NCBI RefSeq assembly: GCF_937934665.1 | Contig: NZ_CALGYW010000005.1 | Coordinates: 1 to 50,585, forward strand | Length of the DNA: 50,585 bases | Direction: 5' to 3' | Source: an uncultured Anaerococcus sp. | GTDB taxonomy: Bacteria; Bacillota; Clostridia; Tissierellales; Peptoniphilaceae | Part shown: positions 8,814-16,985 of the stretch, one piece after another | Numbering within the stretch: position 1 is the stretch's first letter | How the letters are laid out: every line of letters starts with the position of its first letter | The notes under the pieces: generated by a model | Told to the model about the DNA's origin: nothing | What the model saw: only the letters and a program-made list of their open reading frames with translations | Databases searched by the model: none | Translations under genes and position numbers: made by a program

Positions 8814-10022
8814 ATGAAATATAAATATAAGTTAGCAAGTCTAGTTATGGCAGCTTTTATCTTTTTTATGCCTATAAGTCTTGCAGCAGGGCAAAATAAA
8901 ATAGTAGGTCTAGATGATAATGTTAAAACCTACTTTATAGCCAATGAAGAAAATGGAGAGGTTTACTATGAGAAAAATGCCGACGAGCCAAGGGCTATGG
9001 CTTCTTTAAGTAAGCTTATGACTTTTTTATTAACCAAAGAAGCCCTTGATGCTGGCGATATTTCCTTAGATACTAAGGTTAAGGCTGATAAAGAAGCAGA
9101 AAATTTAACAAGCAGGGAATATTCGGCCCTAGGAGTTAGAGAAGGTGAGACTTATACAGTTGATGAGCTTCTTAAAGGACTTATAGCTGTATCAGGCAAT
9201 GATTGTGCCTATCTTTTAGCCAATACTATTTCAGTCTCAGAGGCAGGTTTTGCCAGAGAGATGAATGAAAAAGCAAAAGAGCTTGACCTAGAAAGCCAAA
9301 TATATTATAATGCTAGTGGTATAGAAACAGAAGATGGATATCAAAATACTTCTTCTGCCAGAGACTTATTTAAATTAAGTCAATATATATTAAAAACTTA
9401 TCCAGAAATTTTAGACTACGCTGCTATTAGAGAGGTTAAAGATCCTCTTCGTGATATTGATAAGAAGTCAACCATTCCACTTATGGATGAGATAAAGGGA
9501 GTAGATGGTCTAAAGACAGGTACAACTGATGAGGCTGGATATTGTTTAGTTACAACTATAGATATGAAGGAACTTGACGCTAAGGATGATTTTAGAGCAA
9601 TCGGTGTTGTCATGGGTGCAGATCAAAAAGATACCAGAGATATGGTAATGAGCGATTTGATTTATTATGTTTCTAAATACTTTTCTCAAAGAACAGTTCT
9701 AGATACCAATGTTCCAATAAAATCTATAAAAGATATTAGCGTAAAACAAGGATATATAGATTTTTATCCCAAAAAAGATATAAAAATGATAATAAAAGAA
9801 GGCGAAAATCCTACAATAAAGTATAATATAAAAGAAGACGTAAAAGCGCCTATAAAAGAGAATGAAGATCTAGGTGAAGTTGAGATTTCTTATAAGGATG
9901 AAACAGAAACTGTAGGTCTATTTTCAAAAAAGGCCCTTGATAAGGCTAGTCTTTTCTCAAGAGTTATAAGAACTATCGAAGATTCTGCTAACTTTTTATT
10001 AAAGACATTGATAGCAAGATAA
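8814..10022 (+). CDS. D-alanyl-D-alanine carboxypeptidase (peptidase S11, DacA/PBP5 type)
   Basis: This secreted enzyme trims the terminal D-Ala from peptidoglycan stem peptides. A Sec signal peptide covers about residues 1-26. All three active-site motifs are present: SLSK (64-67, catalytic Ser64), SGN (127-129) and KTG (234-236). A C-terminal beta domain follows. The end, about 25 residues with LLKTLIA, may be the amphipathic membrane anchor usual in this class. ATG at 8814 is chosen because AGGAG lies at 8804-8808; a GTG six bases earlier overlaps that site. Confidence 0.93.
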   Translation: MKYKYKLASLVMAAFIFFMPISLAAGQNKIVGLDDNVKTYFIANEENGEVYYEKNADEPRAMASLSKLMTFLLTKEALDAGDISLDTKVKADKEAENLTSREYSALGVREGETYTVDELLKGLIAVSGNDCAYLLANTISVSEAGFAREMNEKAKELDLESQIYYNASGIETEDGYQNTSSARDLFKLSQYILKTYPEILDYAAIREVKDPLRDIDKKSTIPLMDEIKGVDGLKTGTTDEAGYCLVTTIDMKELDAKDDFRAIGVVMGADQKDTRDMVMSDLIYYVSKYFSQRTVLDTNVPIKSIKDISVKQGYIDFYPKKDIKMIIKEGENPTIKYNIKEDVKAPIKENEDLGEVEISYKDETETVGLFSKKALDKASLFSRVIRTIEDSANFLLKTLIAR

Positions 10023-10039
10023 AGGCAAAATTTTTGCCT
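10021..10039 (+). other. Hairpin between the carboxypeptidase gene and tRNA-Arg
   Basis: AAGGCAAA and TTTTGCCTT pair almost without loop, starting inside the stop codon. No T-run follows, so it may be a processing or stability element rather than a terminator. Confidence 0.35.
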
Positions 10040-10043
10040 TATA

Positions 10044-10120
10044 TGTATCGGTAGCTCAGCTGGATAGAGCACTGCCCTCCTAAGGCAGGTGTCGGAGGTT
10101 CGAATCCTCTTCGGTACACC
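10044..10120 (+). tRNA. tRNA-Arg (anticodon CCT)
   Basis: A full cloverleaf is seen: acceptor GTATCGG/TCGGTAC, D-arm GCTC...GAGC, anticodon stem CTGCC/GGCAG with loop CTCCTAA (anticodon CCT, reading AGG), T-arm GGAGG TTCGAAT CCTCT, discriminator A and an encoded CCA. It lies 21 bases after the carboxypeptidase stop and 13 bases before tadA, with no promoter of its own visible, so it is probably cut out of a shared transcript. Confidence 0.96.
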
Positions 10121-10133
10121 AAAAGGAAATAAT

Positions 10134-10625
10134 ATGCAAGATTTATTTACAAAAGCTGATAAGTTTTTTATGACAGAAGCTATAAATGAAGCCAAACTTG
10201 CAAAATCAATTGACGAGGTCCCGATAGGGGCCGTTGTTGTTTGTGGGGATGAAATAGTTGGCAGGGGACATAATTTTACCTATAAGGGTAAAAGTGCCTT
10301 AAACCATGCCGAAATCTATGCCCTAAAAGAAGCAGGTAAAAATATTGGAGACTTCAGGTTAGAGGAATGTACCATGTATGTATCTTTAGAACCATGCCTT
10401 ATGTGTGCTGGTGCTATTATGCATTCTAGGATAAAAAGGCTTGTTATAGCCTGTAAGGACCCAAAGAGGGGAGGTTTTTCTACATCCTTTATAGATAAAG
10501 ATAGCCCCCACTTAAATGTACCTGATATATCTTATGGTCTAATGGAAGAAGAATCTCTAAGGGAACTACAAAGTTTTTTCAGGGCCTTAAGAGCAAAGAA
10601 AAAAAGCCAGGATAAACTAAGTTAA
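10134..10625 (+). CDS. tadA: tRNA-specific adenosine deaminase TadA
   Basis: TadA converts A34 to inosine in tRNA-Arg(ACG). The zinc site and proton shuttle are seen as HAE (58-60) and PCLMC (87-91), the standard cytidine/deoxycytidylate deaminase pattern; length (163 residues) is normal. The start at 10134 follows AAAGGAAA; longer frames would begin inside the tRNA and are rejected. Its last codons form part of the two-way terminator shared with the next gene. Confidence 0.95.
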   Translation: MQDLFTKADKFFMTEAINEAKLAKSIDEVPIGAVVVCGDEIVGRGHNFTYKGKSALNHAEIYALKEAGKNIGDFRLEECTMYVSLEPCLMCAGAIMHSRIKRLVIACKDPKRGGFSTSFIDKDSPHLNVPDISYGLMEEESLRELQSFFRALRAKKKSQDKLS

Positions 10626-10649
10626 ACTTAGTTCTATCATGGCTTTTTT
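10601..10649. terminator. Two-way terminator between tadA and the VOC protein gene
   Basis: AAAAAGCCAGGATA-AACTAAG pairs with CTTAGTT-CTATCATGGCTTTTT with small mismatches. It overlaps the 3' ends of both converging genes. Confidence 0.8.
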
Positions 10650-11052
10650 AGTCCTTGATTTCCGCTATAAATTGCCAGCTAATACCATACCTATCTACAA
10701 AACTTGTAAAAAGTTTAGTGTTTATTCTTTGCGGCTCACTTTTTACGGTAGAATCTTTCTCAAAATTTATATAGGCCCTATAAAGATTATCTGAATCAGT
10801 TTCGATTACAATCCTTAAGTTGTTTCCCTTGACGTAGGTTTCATCGTTGGTTACATCATATAAATAAACCCTATTTCCATATATCTCTAGGTAGGAATTA
10901 TAAATCCTATCCCTAATTTCTGGAGGGTAGTTAAACTTTTCAAAGTCCTTGTATCTAATTAATTTTTCTGGATACTCGAGGTCAAAAATATCACAATAAT
11001 AATTTATAGCCTCCATACATAAACCATTTTTAAAAGCTAAAGCTACTGCCAT
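10648..11052 (-). CDS. VOC-superfamily (PhnB/glyoxalase-like) protein
   Basis: The 134-residue product fits the PhnB-like branch of the vicinal oxygen chelate fold: an N-terminal AVALAFKNGLCMEAINYYCDI segment (domain entry with Glu-Ala-Ile-x-Tyr-Tyr), a middle strand pair, and the closing motif DRYGISWQF that marks PhnB-type proteins. These are small cytosolic proteins, often dimers; many have no proven activity. The expected metal ligands are not clearly conserved. AAGGAAG precedes the start. It stands alone, convergent to tadA. Confidence 0.75.
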   Translation of the reverse strand: MAVALAFKNGLCMEAINYYCDIFDLEYPEKLIRYKDFEKFNYPPEIRDRIYNSYLEIYGNRVYLYDVTNDETYVKGNNLRIVIETDSDNLYRAYINFEKDSTVKSEPQRINTKLFTSFVDRYGISWQFIAEIKD

Positions 11053-11188
11053 CGTTCTTCCTTTCTATCTCTATATTAATTTATCATAAGAGCTTAAAAT
11101 TTTCAACTGTAAGTCTAGTTTAAATTTATAAAATATGATACTTAGAGTATAATGGTATAAAATAAGTTTTAAGTAAAGGAGCATATAA

Positions 11189-12136
11189 ATGAAGATAAGC
11201 CTCATTGATCCATTAGAAGTTAAAGAATCGTATATAGAGGAACAAAAGGAAAAACTTGAAAAACTTGGCCATGAATTTACTTATTATAAGGAAAGTGCCA
11301 AGGATGAGGAAGAAAAAATAGAAAGACTTAAAGATAGTGATATTGCTATAATAACTAATAAGCCAATTTCTAAAAAGGTTATAGAAAATACCAAGCTAGA
11401 ACTTATTGACGTTGCCTTTACAGGAGTTGACCATGTTGATTTAGATGCATGTAAGGAAAATAATATCAAAGTCTTAAACGCATCTGGATACTCTGATGAT
11501 TCGGTAGCTGAACTTGTAATAGGACTTACCATCAGTGTTTTAAGGAAGTTTAATCAAAACAGGGAAAACATTTTTAATAAAGAAAATAATTACCTTCTAG
11601 GTTCTCTAATAAAGGGCAAGACTTTTGGGGTTATAGGCACTGGAAATATCGGTAAGAAGCTTATAGAATTATTAAAGGTTTTTGATTGTAAAATTATAGC
11701 CTACTCAAGAACAGAAAAAGAAGATATAAAAGCTCTTGGGGTAGAATATGTCGACCTTAAGACCCTTCTTAAAGAAGCAGATATAGTATCTCTTCATATA
11801 CCAAATAATAAAGAAACCAAAAACTTCTTAGGAAAAGAAGAGCTTGATCTTATGAAGGAAGGGGCAGTTTTAATAAATTGTGCTAGAGGGGCTGTGGTTG
11901 ATAATGACTATATAGCTAGCTTGTTAAATGCTGATAAACTAAGGGCAGGTATAGACGTATTTGATATGGAACCACCACTTCCAGAAGATTATCCACTAAG
12001 AAATGCCAAAAATGTCATCCTAACAAACCATGTCGCCTTCTATACAGAAGAAGCTATGCAAATTAGGGCAGACATAGTTTTTGATAATCTTTATTCCTAT
12101 CTAGAAGGAGAAATTAAAAACGAGATAAGCTTATGA
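11189..12136 (+). CDS. D-isomer-specific 2-hydroxyacid dehydrogenase (NAD-dependent)
   Basis: The Rossmann motif GTGNIGKKL lies near residues 153-161. The catalytic set of the family is visible: Arg in NCARGAVVD, Glu in DMEPPLP and His in NHVAFYTEEA. It reduces a 2-keto acid to a D-2-hydroxy acid or the reverse; whether the substrate is pyruvate, a branched keto acid or phosphohydroxypyruvate cannot be read from sequence, though size (315) and the absence of an ACT domain argue against SerA with feedback control. AAGGAG precedes the start. A TATAAT at 11148-11153 may be its -10. It overlaps udk by four bases. Confidence 0.88.
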   Translation: MKISLIDPLEVKESYIEEQKEKLEKLGHEFTYYKESAKDEEEKIERLKDSDIAIITNKPISKKVIENTKLELIDVAFTGVDHVDLDACKENNIKVLNASGYSDDSVAELVIGLTISVLRKFNQNRENIFNKENNYLLGSLIKGKTFGVIGTGNIGKKLIELLKVFDCKIIAYSRTEKEDIKALGVEYVDLKTLLKEADIVSLHIPNNKETKNFLGKEELDLMKEGAVLINCARGAVVDNDYIASLLNADKLRAGIDVFDMEPPLPEDYPLRNAKNVILTNHVAFYTEEAMQIRADIVFDNLYSYLEGEIKNEISL

Positions 12137-12762
12137 TTGAGCCAAAAATCGTAGCCATAGCTGGTGGCTCTGCCTCTGGCAAGTCTTCGATTGTAAAGAC
12201 CATAGCAGAAACCTTTAAGGATAATTTAATAGTTATAGGTCATGATAACTACTACAGAGCCCATGATGATATAGATTTTGAAGAAAGAAAATTATTAAAT
12301 TATGACCACCCAAAAGCCTTTGATACTGACCTGTTTTGCAAAGACCTAGAAAAATTATTGAGGGGTGAGGAAATAGAAATGCCCCTTTATGATTATAAAA
12401 TTCACACCAGAAGCAATAAAACAGTAAATATCAAGGCTAAGAAGATTATTCTTATAGAAGGAATTTTGGTTCTTTATGATCAAAGAATAAGAGAACTTAC
12501 AGATACCAAGGTCTTTGTAGATGCTGATAGCGATATTAGACTAAAAAGAAGAATCCTTAGAGATACAGTTGAGAGAGGTAGGTCAGTAGAATCTTGCCTT
12601 ACCCAGTATATAGAGCAAGTAAAACCCATGCATGAAAAATACGTGGAACCAAGCAAGAAGTATGCTGACATTATTATCCCAAGAGGGGCGAAAAATACAA
12701 AAGGTATAGAAATTTTGTCTAAACATATAGAAAATATGATAGGAAATACTTATGAAAGTTAA
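12133..12762 (+). CDS. udk: Uridine kinase
   Basis: Uridine/cytidine kinase phosphorylates salvaged uridine and cytidine to UMP and CMP. The P-loop GGSASGKSS lies at residues 11-19, followed by HDNYYR and NYDHPKAFD, which line the nucleoside site, and RRILRDTVERGR, the lid with conserved arginines. Length of 209 is usual. It overlaps the dehydrogenase (four bases) and glgB (11 bases), so the five genes 11189-16187 look like one transcript. Confidence 0.93.
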   Translation: MIEPKIVAIAGGSASGKSSIVKTIAETFKDNLIVIGHDNYYRAHDDIDFEERKLLNYDHPKAFDTDLFCKDLEKLLRGEEIEMPLYDYKIHTRSNKTVNIKAKKIILIEGILVLYDQRIRELTDTKVFVDADSDIRLKRRILRDTVERGRSVESCLTQYIEQVKPMHEKYVEPSKKYADIIIPRGAKNTKGIEILSKHIENMIGNTYES

Positions 12763-14557
12763 TATTTTACCAACAGACTACACAAAAATAAAAGATTATA
12801 TAGAAGGAAACTCCACCATTGGCCATAAGATTTGGGGAGCGCTTGCCTATGAAGATGGATATATCTTTAGGGTCTATGCTCCAAATGCAGATGAAGTTTA
12901 TATAAAGGGAGACTTTACTGGTTGGCAAAATGAAAGACTTATAAAAAACGATGAATATGGATATTTTTATGGCTTTTACAAGGCTAAGGTTAACGACTAT
13001 TACAAGTATATAGTAGTTAAGGATGGGAAATGGATAGAAAAAACTGATCCATTTGCCCACGCTATGGATGGCGAAGGTGACTTTGCAGCAAGAATTACAA
13101 AAGAAGATGACTACGTTTTTAAGGATGAGAAATTTTTAAAAACTAGGAACAAAAATTTTGATAAGCCCCTAAATATTTATGAACTACACATGGGATCTTT
13201 TATGAGATTTGCTGGTAAGGTAAATTTCCTAGACATAGTTGATAAGTTAATTGACCATGTTAAGGAAATGGGCTACACCCATGTTGAAATCATGCCTGTA
13301 ACAGAATATCCTTTCTACCCATCTTGGGGCTACCAATCGACAGGATTTTTTGCCATAAGTCATAGGTATGGAAGCGCATCTGACTTTAAAAAGTTTGTCG
13401 ACCTTCTTCACCAAAATGACATAGGAGTTATCCTTGATGTAGTAGCAGTCCACTATGCTTCTGATTTTTATGGTCTAGATCATTTTGATGGAACTAGCAT
13501 GTATGAATCAAAATATATGGACCTAAAGTATTCTGAGTGGGGATCAAATAACTTTGATTACTCAAAGGGCCACGTAAGAAGTTTTATGAAATCGTCAATG
13601 GCCTATTTAATTGAAGAATTTCACCTAGACGGGATCAGGATTGATGCAGTCTCCTACATGGTATTTTATAATGGCAATAAGGACAGGGGTGTCCATAATG
13701 ATAACATCTTCTTTATAAAAAACTTAAATGAAACATTAGAAAAACTACACCCTGATGTAATGAGGATAGCAGAGGATTCTTCTAATTATCCAAAGGTAAC
13801 CCACCCAGTTTCAGAAGGTGGTCTTGGCTTTGATTACAAGTGGGATATGGGCTGGATGAATGATACCTTGAGGTATTTTAAGGTTGATTCTATAAATAGG
13901 AGAGATTACCAGACTAATATCAATTTTTCAATGTATTATTATTACAATGAGAAATTCCTCCTACCTTTAAGTCACGATGAGGTTGTTCATCTTAAAAAAT
14001 CCATGGTAGATAAGATGAATGGGTCCTATGAAGATAAGTTTAAACAGTTAAAGGTTCTTATGACCTACCAAATCACCCATCCAGGTAAGACTTTAAACTT
14101 TATGGGCAATGAAATAGCGACCTTCGAAGAATGGAATGAAAGTGTGGGCATAAGGTGGGACTACCTAGGATATCCAAGCCATAATAATTATAATAAATTT
14201 ATTAAAGATTTAAATAAACTTTATAAAGACGAAAAGGCCTTTTTCAAGTATGATTATGATAAGGAAGGTTTTGAATGGAAGGTAGTAGACGATAACGATA
14301 ACTCTGTTTTTGCTTATGAAAGGCTAGCAGATGGTGATAGGTACCTAGTTATCCTAAATATGGCTAATACCTACCAAGCCTCCTATGAAATACCTTACGA
14401 TGAAGACTTAGTTTTCGAAGAAGTTTTAAATTCTCTAGATGAGAAGTACGGTGAATATAGAAAAGAAAAGAGAAAAATAGAAGTTAAGAAAGGAAATAAT
14501 CTTAATATAGAGCTTTGGCAATATGAAGCAGCAATCTTTAAGATAAGAGAAATATGA
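12752..14557 (+). CDS. glgB: 1,4-alpha-glucan branching enzyme
   Basis: GlgB cuts alpha-1,4 glucan and reattaches it as alpha-1,6 branches. An N-terminal CBM48 domain (LAYEDGYIFRVYAPNADEV) leads into a GH13 barrel: WGYQSTGFF, the region-II nucleophile Asp in DGIRIDAVSYM, the acid Glu in RIAEDSS and the stabilising Asp in LSHDEVVH. A C-terminal beta domain ends the 601-residue chain. No glgA, glgC, glgD or glgP is in the window, so it is separated from a glycogen operon here. It overlaps udk and the next gene. Confidence 0.93.
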   Translation: MKVNILPTDYTKIKDYIEGNSTIGHKIWGALAYEDGYIFRVYAPNADEVYIKGDFTGWQNERLIKNDEYGYFYGFYKAKVNDYYKYIVVKDGKWIEKTDPFAHAMDGEGDFAARITKEDDYVFKDEKFLKTRNKNFDKPLNIYELHMGSFMRFAGKVNFLDIVDKLIDHVKEMGYTHVEIMPVTEYPFYPSWGYQSTGFFAISHRYGSASDFKKFVDLLHQNDIGVILDVVAVHYASDFYGLDHFDGTSMYESKYMDLKYSEWGSNNFDYSKGHVRSFMKSSMAYLIEEFHLDGIRIDAVSYMVFYNGNKDRGVHNDNIFFIKNLNETLEKLHPDVMRIAEDSSNYPKVTHPVSEGGLGFDYKWDMGWMNDTLRYFKVDSINRRDYQTNINFSMYYYYNEKFLLPLSHDEVVHLKKSMVDKMNGSYEDKFKQLKVLMTYQITHPGKTLNFMGNEIATFEEWNESVGIRWDYLGYPSHNNYNKFIKDLNKLYKDEKAFFKYDYDKEGFEWKVVDDNDNSVFAYERLADGDRYLVILNMANTYQASYEIPYDEDLVFEEVLNSLDEKYGEYRKEKRKIEVKKGNNLNIELWQYEAAIFKIREI

Positions 14558-15024
14558 AAGACAGAAAACCAATAAACCTATCATGGTTAGTTGAAAAATG
14601 GACCTTGATAGATGAGGACACATATCTTAAAAATATGTGGTTAAACAAAGAATCTCTTGATTTTATTAGGATAAATAAGGAGATTCAAACAAGAGAAGAC
14701 ATTGAAGAATCCTATATAGATATAGACCAAGATGTAGAAAATTACGTCCTAATGCCAGGAACAAGTGAGATTGATAATAACGACATAAGAGATGCCTTTA
14801 TTTCAACACTTGATAGGAGGGATAGGGATGCCTTTATGGAAAATGCAGAATTTATCGCACCAAGTGCTGAGTTTTTAGATACAGTCTATGAATTAGGACT
14901 TGAAGGTAAATGGAACGACTTTAGAGATAAGGTTGCAGCAGGAGTGTTACTAAGTTGGGCAGAAAACGAAGGTCTATCTATCAACAAGGATATGGATACA
15001 ATTAATATAAATAAAATAATATGA
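14554..15024 (+). CDS. UPF0158 family protein
   Basis: The 156-residue acidic product has the hallmarks of UPF0158: an internal RRDRDAFMENAEFI helix and the closing block GKWNDFRDKVAAGVLLSWAENEGL (quoted in parts: FRD then SWAENEGL). No signal peptide or membrane segment is seen, and no biochemical function is known for the family. Four-base overlaps on both sides (with glgB and apbE) place it in the udk-glgB transcript. Confidence 0.75.
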   Translation: MKDRKPINLSWLVEKWTLIDEDTYLKNMWLNKESLDFIRINKEIQTREDIEESYIDIDQDVENYVLMPGTSEIDNNDIRDAFISTLDRRDRDAFMENAEFIAPSAEFLDTVYELGLEGKWNDFRDKVAAGVLLSWAENEGLSINKDMDTININKII

Positions 15025-16187
15025 AAAAATTATTTATGATTTTGGCACTGGCCGCTACACTTTCGGCTTGTGCCAATATTAATGAAAAGGAAAATATAGA
15101 AAAACCGAAACTAGAAGCAGTAAAGGACGGATCTTCAGAAGCAGAGGTTAAGGAAAGTGAAAAACCTGGCTTAAGTGAAGAAGATAAAGAGCCTGCTCAA
15201 AAAATAGAAAATACCGATTTAGAAAAACATACCGTAAAGGTCTATGAGTACTTTGATACTATCACAACCTTTATGGCCTACACCAAGGATGAAAAAGAGT
15301 TTGATCACTATGTAAACGTATTAAAAGATGAACTTAAAACCTACCACGAACTATATAACTCCTACGATGCCTTTGATGGGGTAAATAATTTTAGGACCAT
15401 AAACGAAAATGCAGGAAAAGAACCTGTTAAAGTAGATGAGAGAGTAATAGAGCTTATAGATTATTCTAAAGAAATGTATGAGCTAACTGGTGGCAAAATT
15501 AATATAGCCATGGGCTCACTTTTGGGACTTTGGCATGATTATAGGGAGATATCCCTAGATAATCCTGATAAAGCAGCTATCCCGGAAGAAAGTATGTTAG
15601 TTGAGGCAAGTCAGCATGAGGATATAGACTCTATAGTTGTAGATGAGGAAAATAAAACAGTCTTTATAAAAGATCCTGAAGTACAAATAGACATAGGAGC
15701 CATAGGTAAGGGTTATGCGACAAAGATAATAGCAAATAGGCTCCAGGAAGAAGGACTTAAGCATGGTATCCTATCAGTTGGTGGGGATGATGTACTAATA
15801 GGAAATAATCCTGCAAGTGAAAATTCCTACTATAAGATAGCCATCCAAAATCCAAATCTAGAAGATAAGGAAAATCCATACTCATCTGTAGTTAGCCTAA
15901 AAAATACATCTGTAGTTACAAGTGGGGACTATCAGAGATACTTTATGGTAGATGGTAAGAGATACCACCACATAATAGATCCTGACACCATGTATCCATC
16001 AACTAAATGGAGGTCAGTATCTGTAATAATGGATGATATAGCTAGGGCTGATACTATTTCAACTTATCTTTTTATCCTAGATCTAAAAGAAGGTCAGGAC
16101 TTTGCCAAAAAGATTGGCGCAGAAGTCATGTGGATAGATGAACAGTACAAATCATATACAACTGACAATTGGCCAGAAGTTAATTAA
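15021..16187 (+). CDS. apbE: FAD:protein FMN transferase ApbE, lipoprotein
   Basis: ApbE covalently attaches FMN to Ser/Thr of exported flavoproteins (RnfG/RnfD, NqrC, FMN-binding-domain proteins). A lipobox LSAC puts the lipidated Cys at residue 17, followed by a long charged linker to about residue 70. The core shows YEYFDTITTFMAY, GGKINIAMGSLLGLWHDYR, the metal/FAD segment DIGAIGKGYATK, SVGGDD and HHIIDPDTMYPS. Length 388 is normal. Its flavoprotein targets are not in the window. It closes the 11189-16187 run. Confidence 0.95.
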   Translation: MKKLFMILALAATLSACANINEKENIEKPKLEAVKDGSSEAEVKESEKPGLSEEDKEPAQKIENTDLEKHTVKVYEYFDTITTFMAYTKDEKEFDHYVNVLKDELKTYHELYNSYDAFDGVNNFRTINENAGKEPVKVDERVIELIDYSKEMYELTGGKINIAMGSLLGLWHDYREISLDNPDKAAIPEESMLVEASQHEDIDSIVVDEENKTVFIKDPEVQIDIGAIGKGYATKIIANRLQEEGLKHGILSVGGDDVLIGNNPASENSYYKIAIQNPNLEDKENPYSSVVSLKNTSVVTSGDYQRYFMVDGKRYHHIIDPDTMYPSTKWRSVSVIMDDIARADTISTYLFILDLKEGQDFAKKIGAEVMWIDEQYKSYTTDNWPEVN

Positions 16188-16257
16188 TAAAAGAGGCTAG
16201 ACTATTTATAAAATTGAAGTTTAATAATCTAATGATTAAATAAACTTGAGGATAATT

Positions 16258-16911
16258 GTGAAAAAGATAAATGAAGATTTAATTTATGAAAAATTAAATA
16301 AAAAATGGGTTAGTTTATTTTTTAAAAGATTTTTTGATATCCTGATATCCCTCATAGTCCTTATAATAATCGCCATACCCATGTTAGTAATTGCGATTTT
16401 TATAAAATTTGATTCCAAGGGACCTGTCTTTTATAAACAAGAGAGGTTGACTAAGGGTAAAAAGCCATTTTATATAATCAAGTTTAGGACAATGAGAGTG
16501 GGGGCTGATAAAAATCTTGATAACTTGACAGTAAAAAACGACCCTAGGATAACAAGGACAGGATCCTTTCTAAGAAAGTGGAAGCTAGATGAACTTCCTC
16601 AATTTATAAATGTTTTAAAGGGCGATATGTCCTTGGTAGGTCCAAGGCCAGAGACTCCAAAGATGGTAAATTTATATCCAAATTATTATGATGTAATTTT
16701 TGCAGTAAGACCTGGAATAACTGACTATGCCTCTATCGAATTTAGGAATGAATCTGAATACTATGATTCTATAGAAGATAGTGAAAAAATTTATCTTGAA
16801 AAAATCCTCCCAATTAAGATTGATCTTAAGTTAAAATATATAGAAAATCTGTCACTTAAAACAGATATTATAATTCTTTTTAAGACAGCAATGACAATTA
16901 TTACAAAATAA
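16258..16911 (+). CDS. Undecaprenyl-phosphate sugar phosphotransferase (bacterial sugar transferase)
   Basis: Members of this family move a sugar-1-phosphate to undecaprenyl phosphate to start capsule, teichoic or exopolysaccharide repeat units. After one membrane hairpin (FDILISLIVLIIIAIPMLVIA) come the conserved GPVFYKQERLTKG, FRTMR, KLDELPQFINVLKGDMSLVGPRP and PGITDYASIEFRNE. The 217-residue size equals the minimal catalytic form (WcaJ C-terminal domain, EpsL type). The start is GTG at 16258, preceded by TTGAGG; a TTG at 16246 overlaps that site. It is an orphan with no other glycan genes nearby, so the sugar is unknown. Confidence 0.9.
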   Translation: MKKINEDLIYEKLNKKWVSLFFKRFFDILISLIVLIIIAIPMLVIAIFIKFDSKGPVFYKQERLTKGKKPFYIIKFRTMRVGADKNLDNLTVKNDPRITRTGSFLRKWKLDELPQFINVLKGDMSLVGPRPETPKMVNLYPNYYDVIFAVRPGITDYASIEFRNESEYYDSIEDSEKIYLEKILPIKIDLKLKYIENLSLKTDIIILFKTAMTIITK

Positions 16912-16940
16912 GACGTAAATTTGTGCGTCTTATTTTTTTT
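16905..16940 (+). terminator. Terminator after the sugar transferase
   Basis: AAAATAAGACG (16905-16915) pairs with CGTCTTATTTT (16926-16936), followed by further T. Confidence 0.85.
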
Positions 16941-16985
16941 ATAGAAATTTAAAGGTATAATTAAAAGGTATAGATGGAGGTTATT

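Noticed and set aside
10100..10120. tRNA-Arg or tRNA-Val as an occupied attachment site
   Set aside because: No second copy of either tRNA 3' end was seen in the window, and no integrase lies nearby.
10089..10133. Upstream extension of tadA into the tRNA
   Set aside because: It would start inside tRNA-Arg; the ATG at 10134 has a good ribosome site and gives the normal family length.
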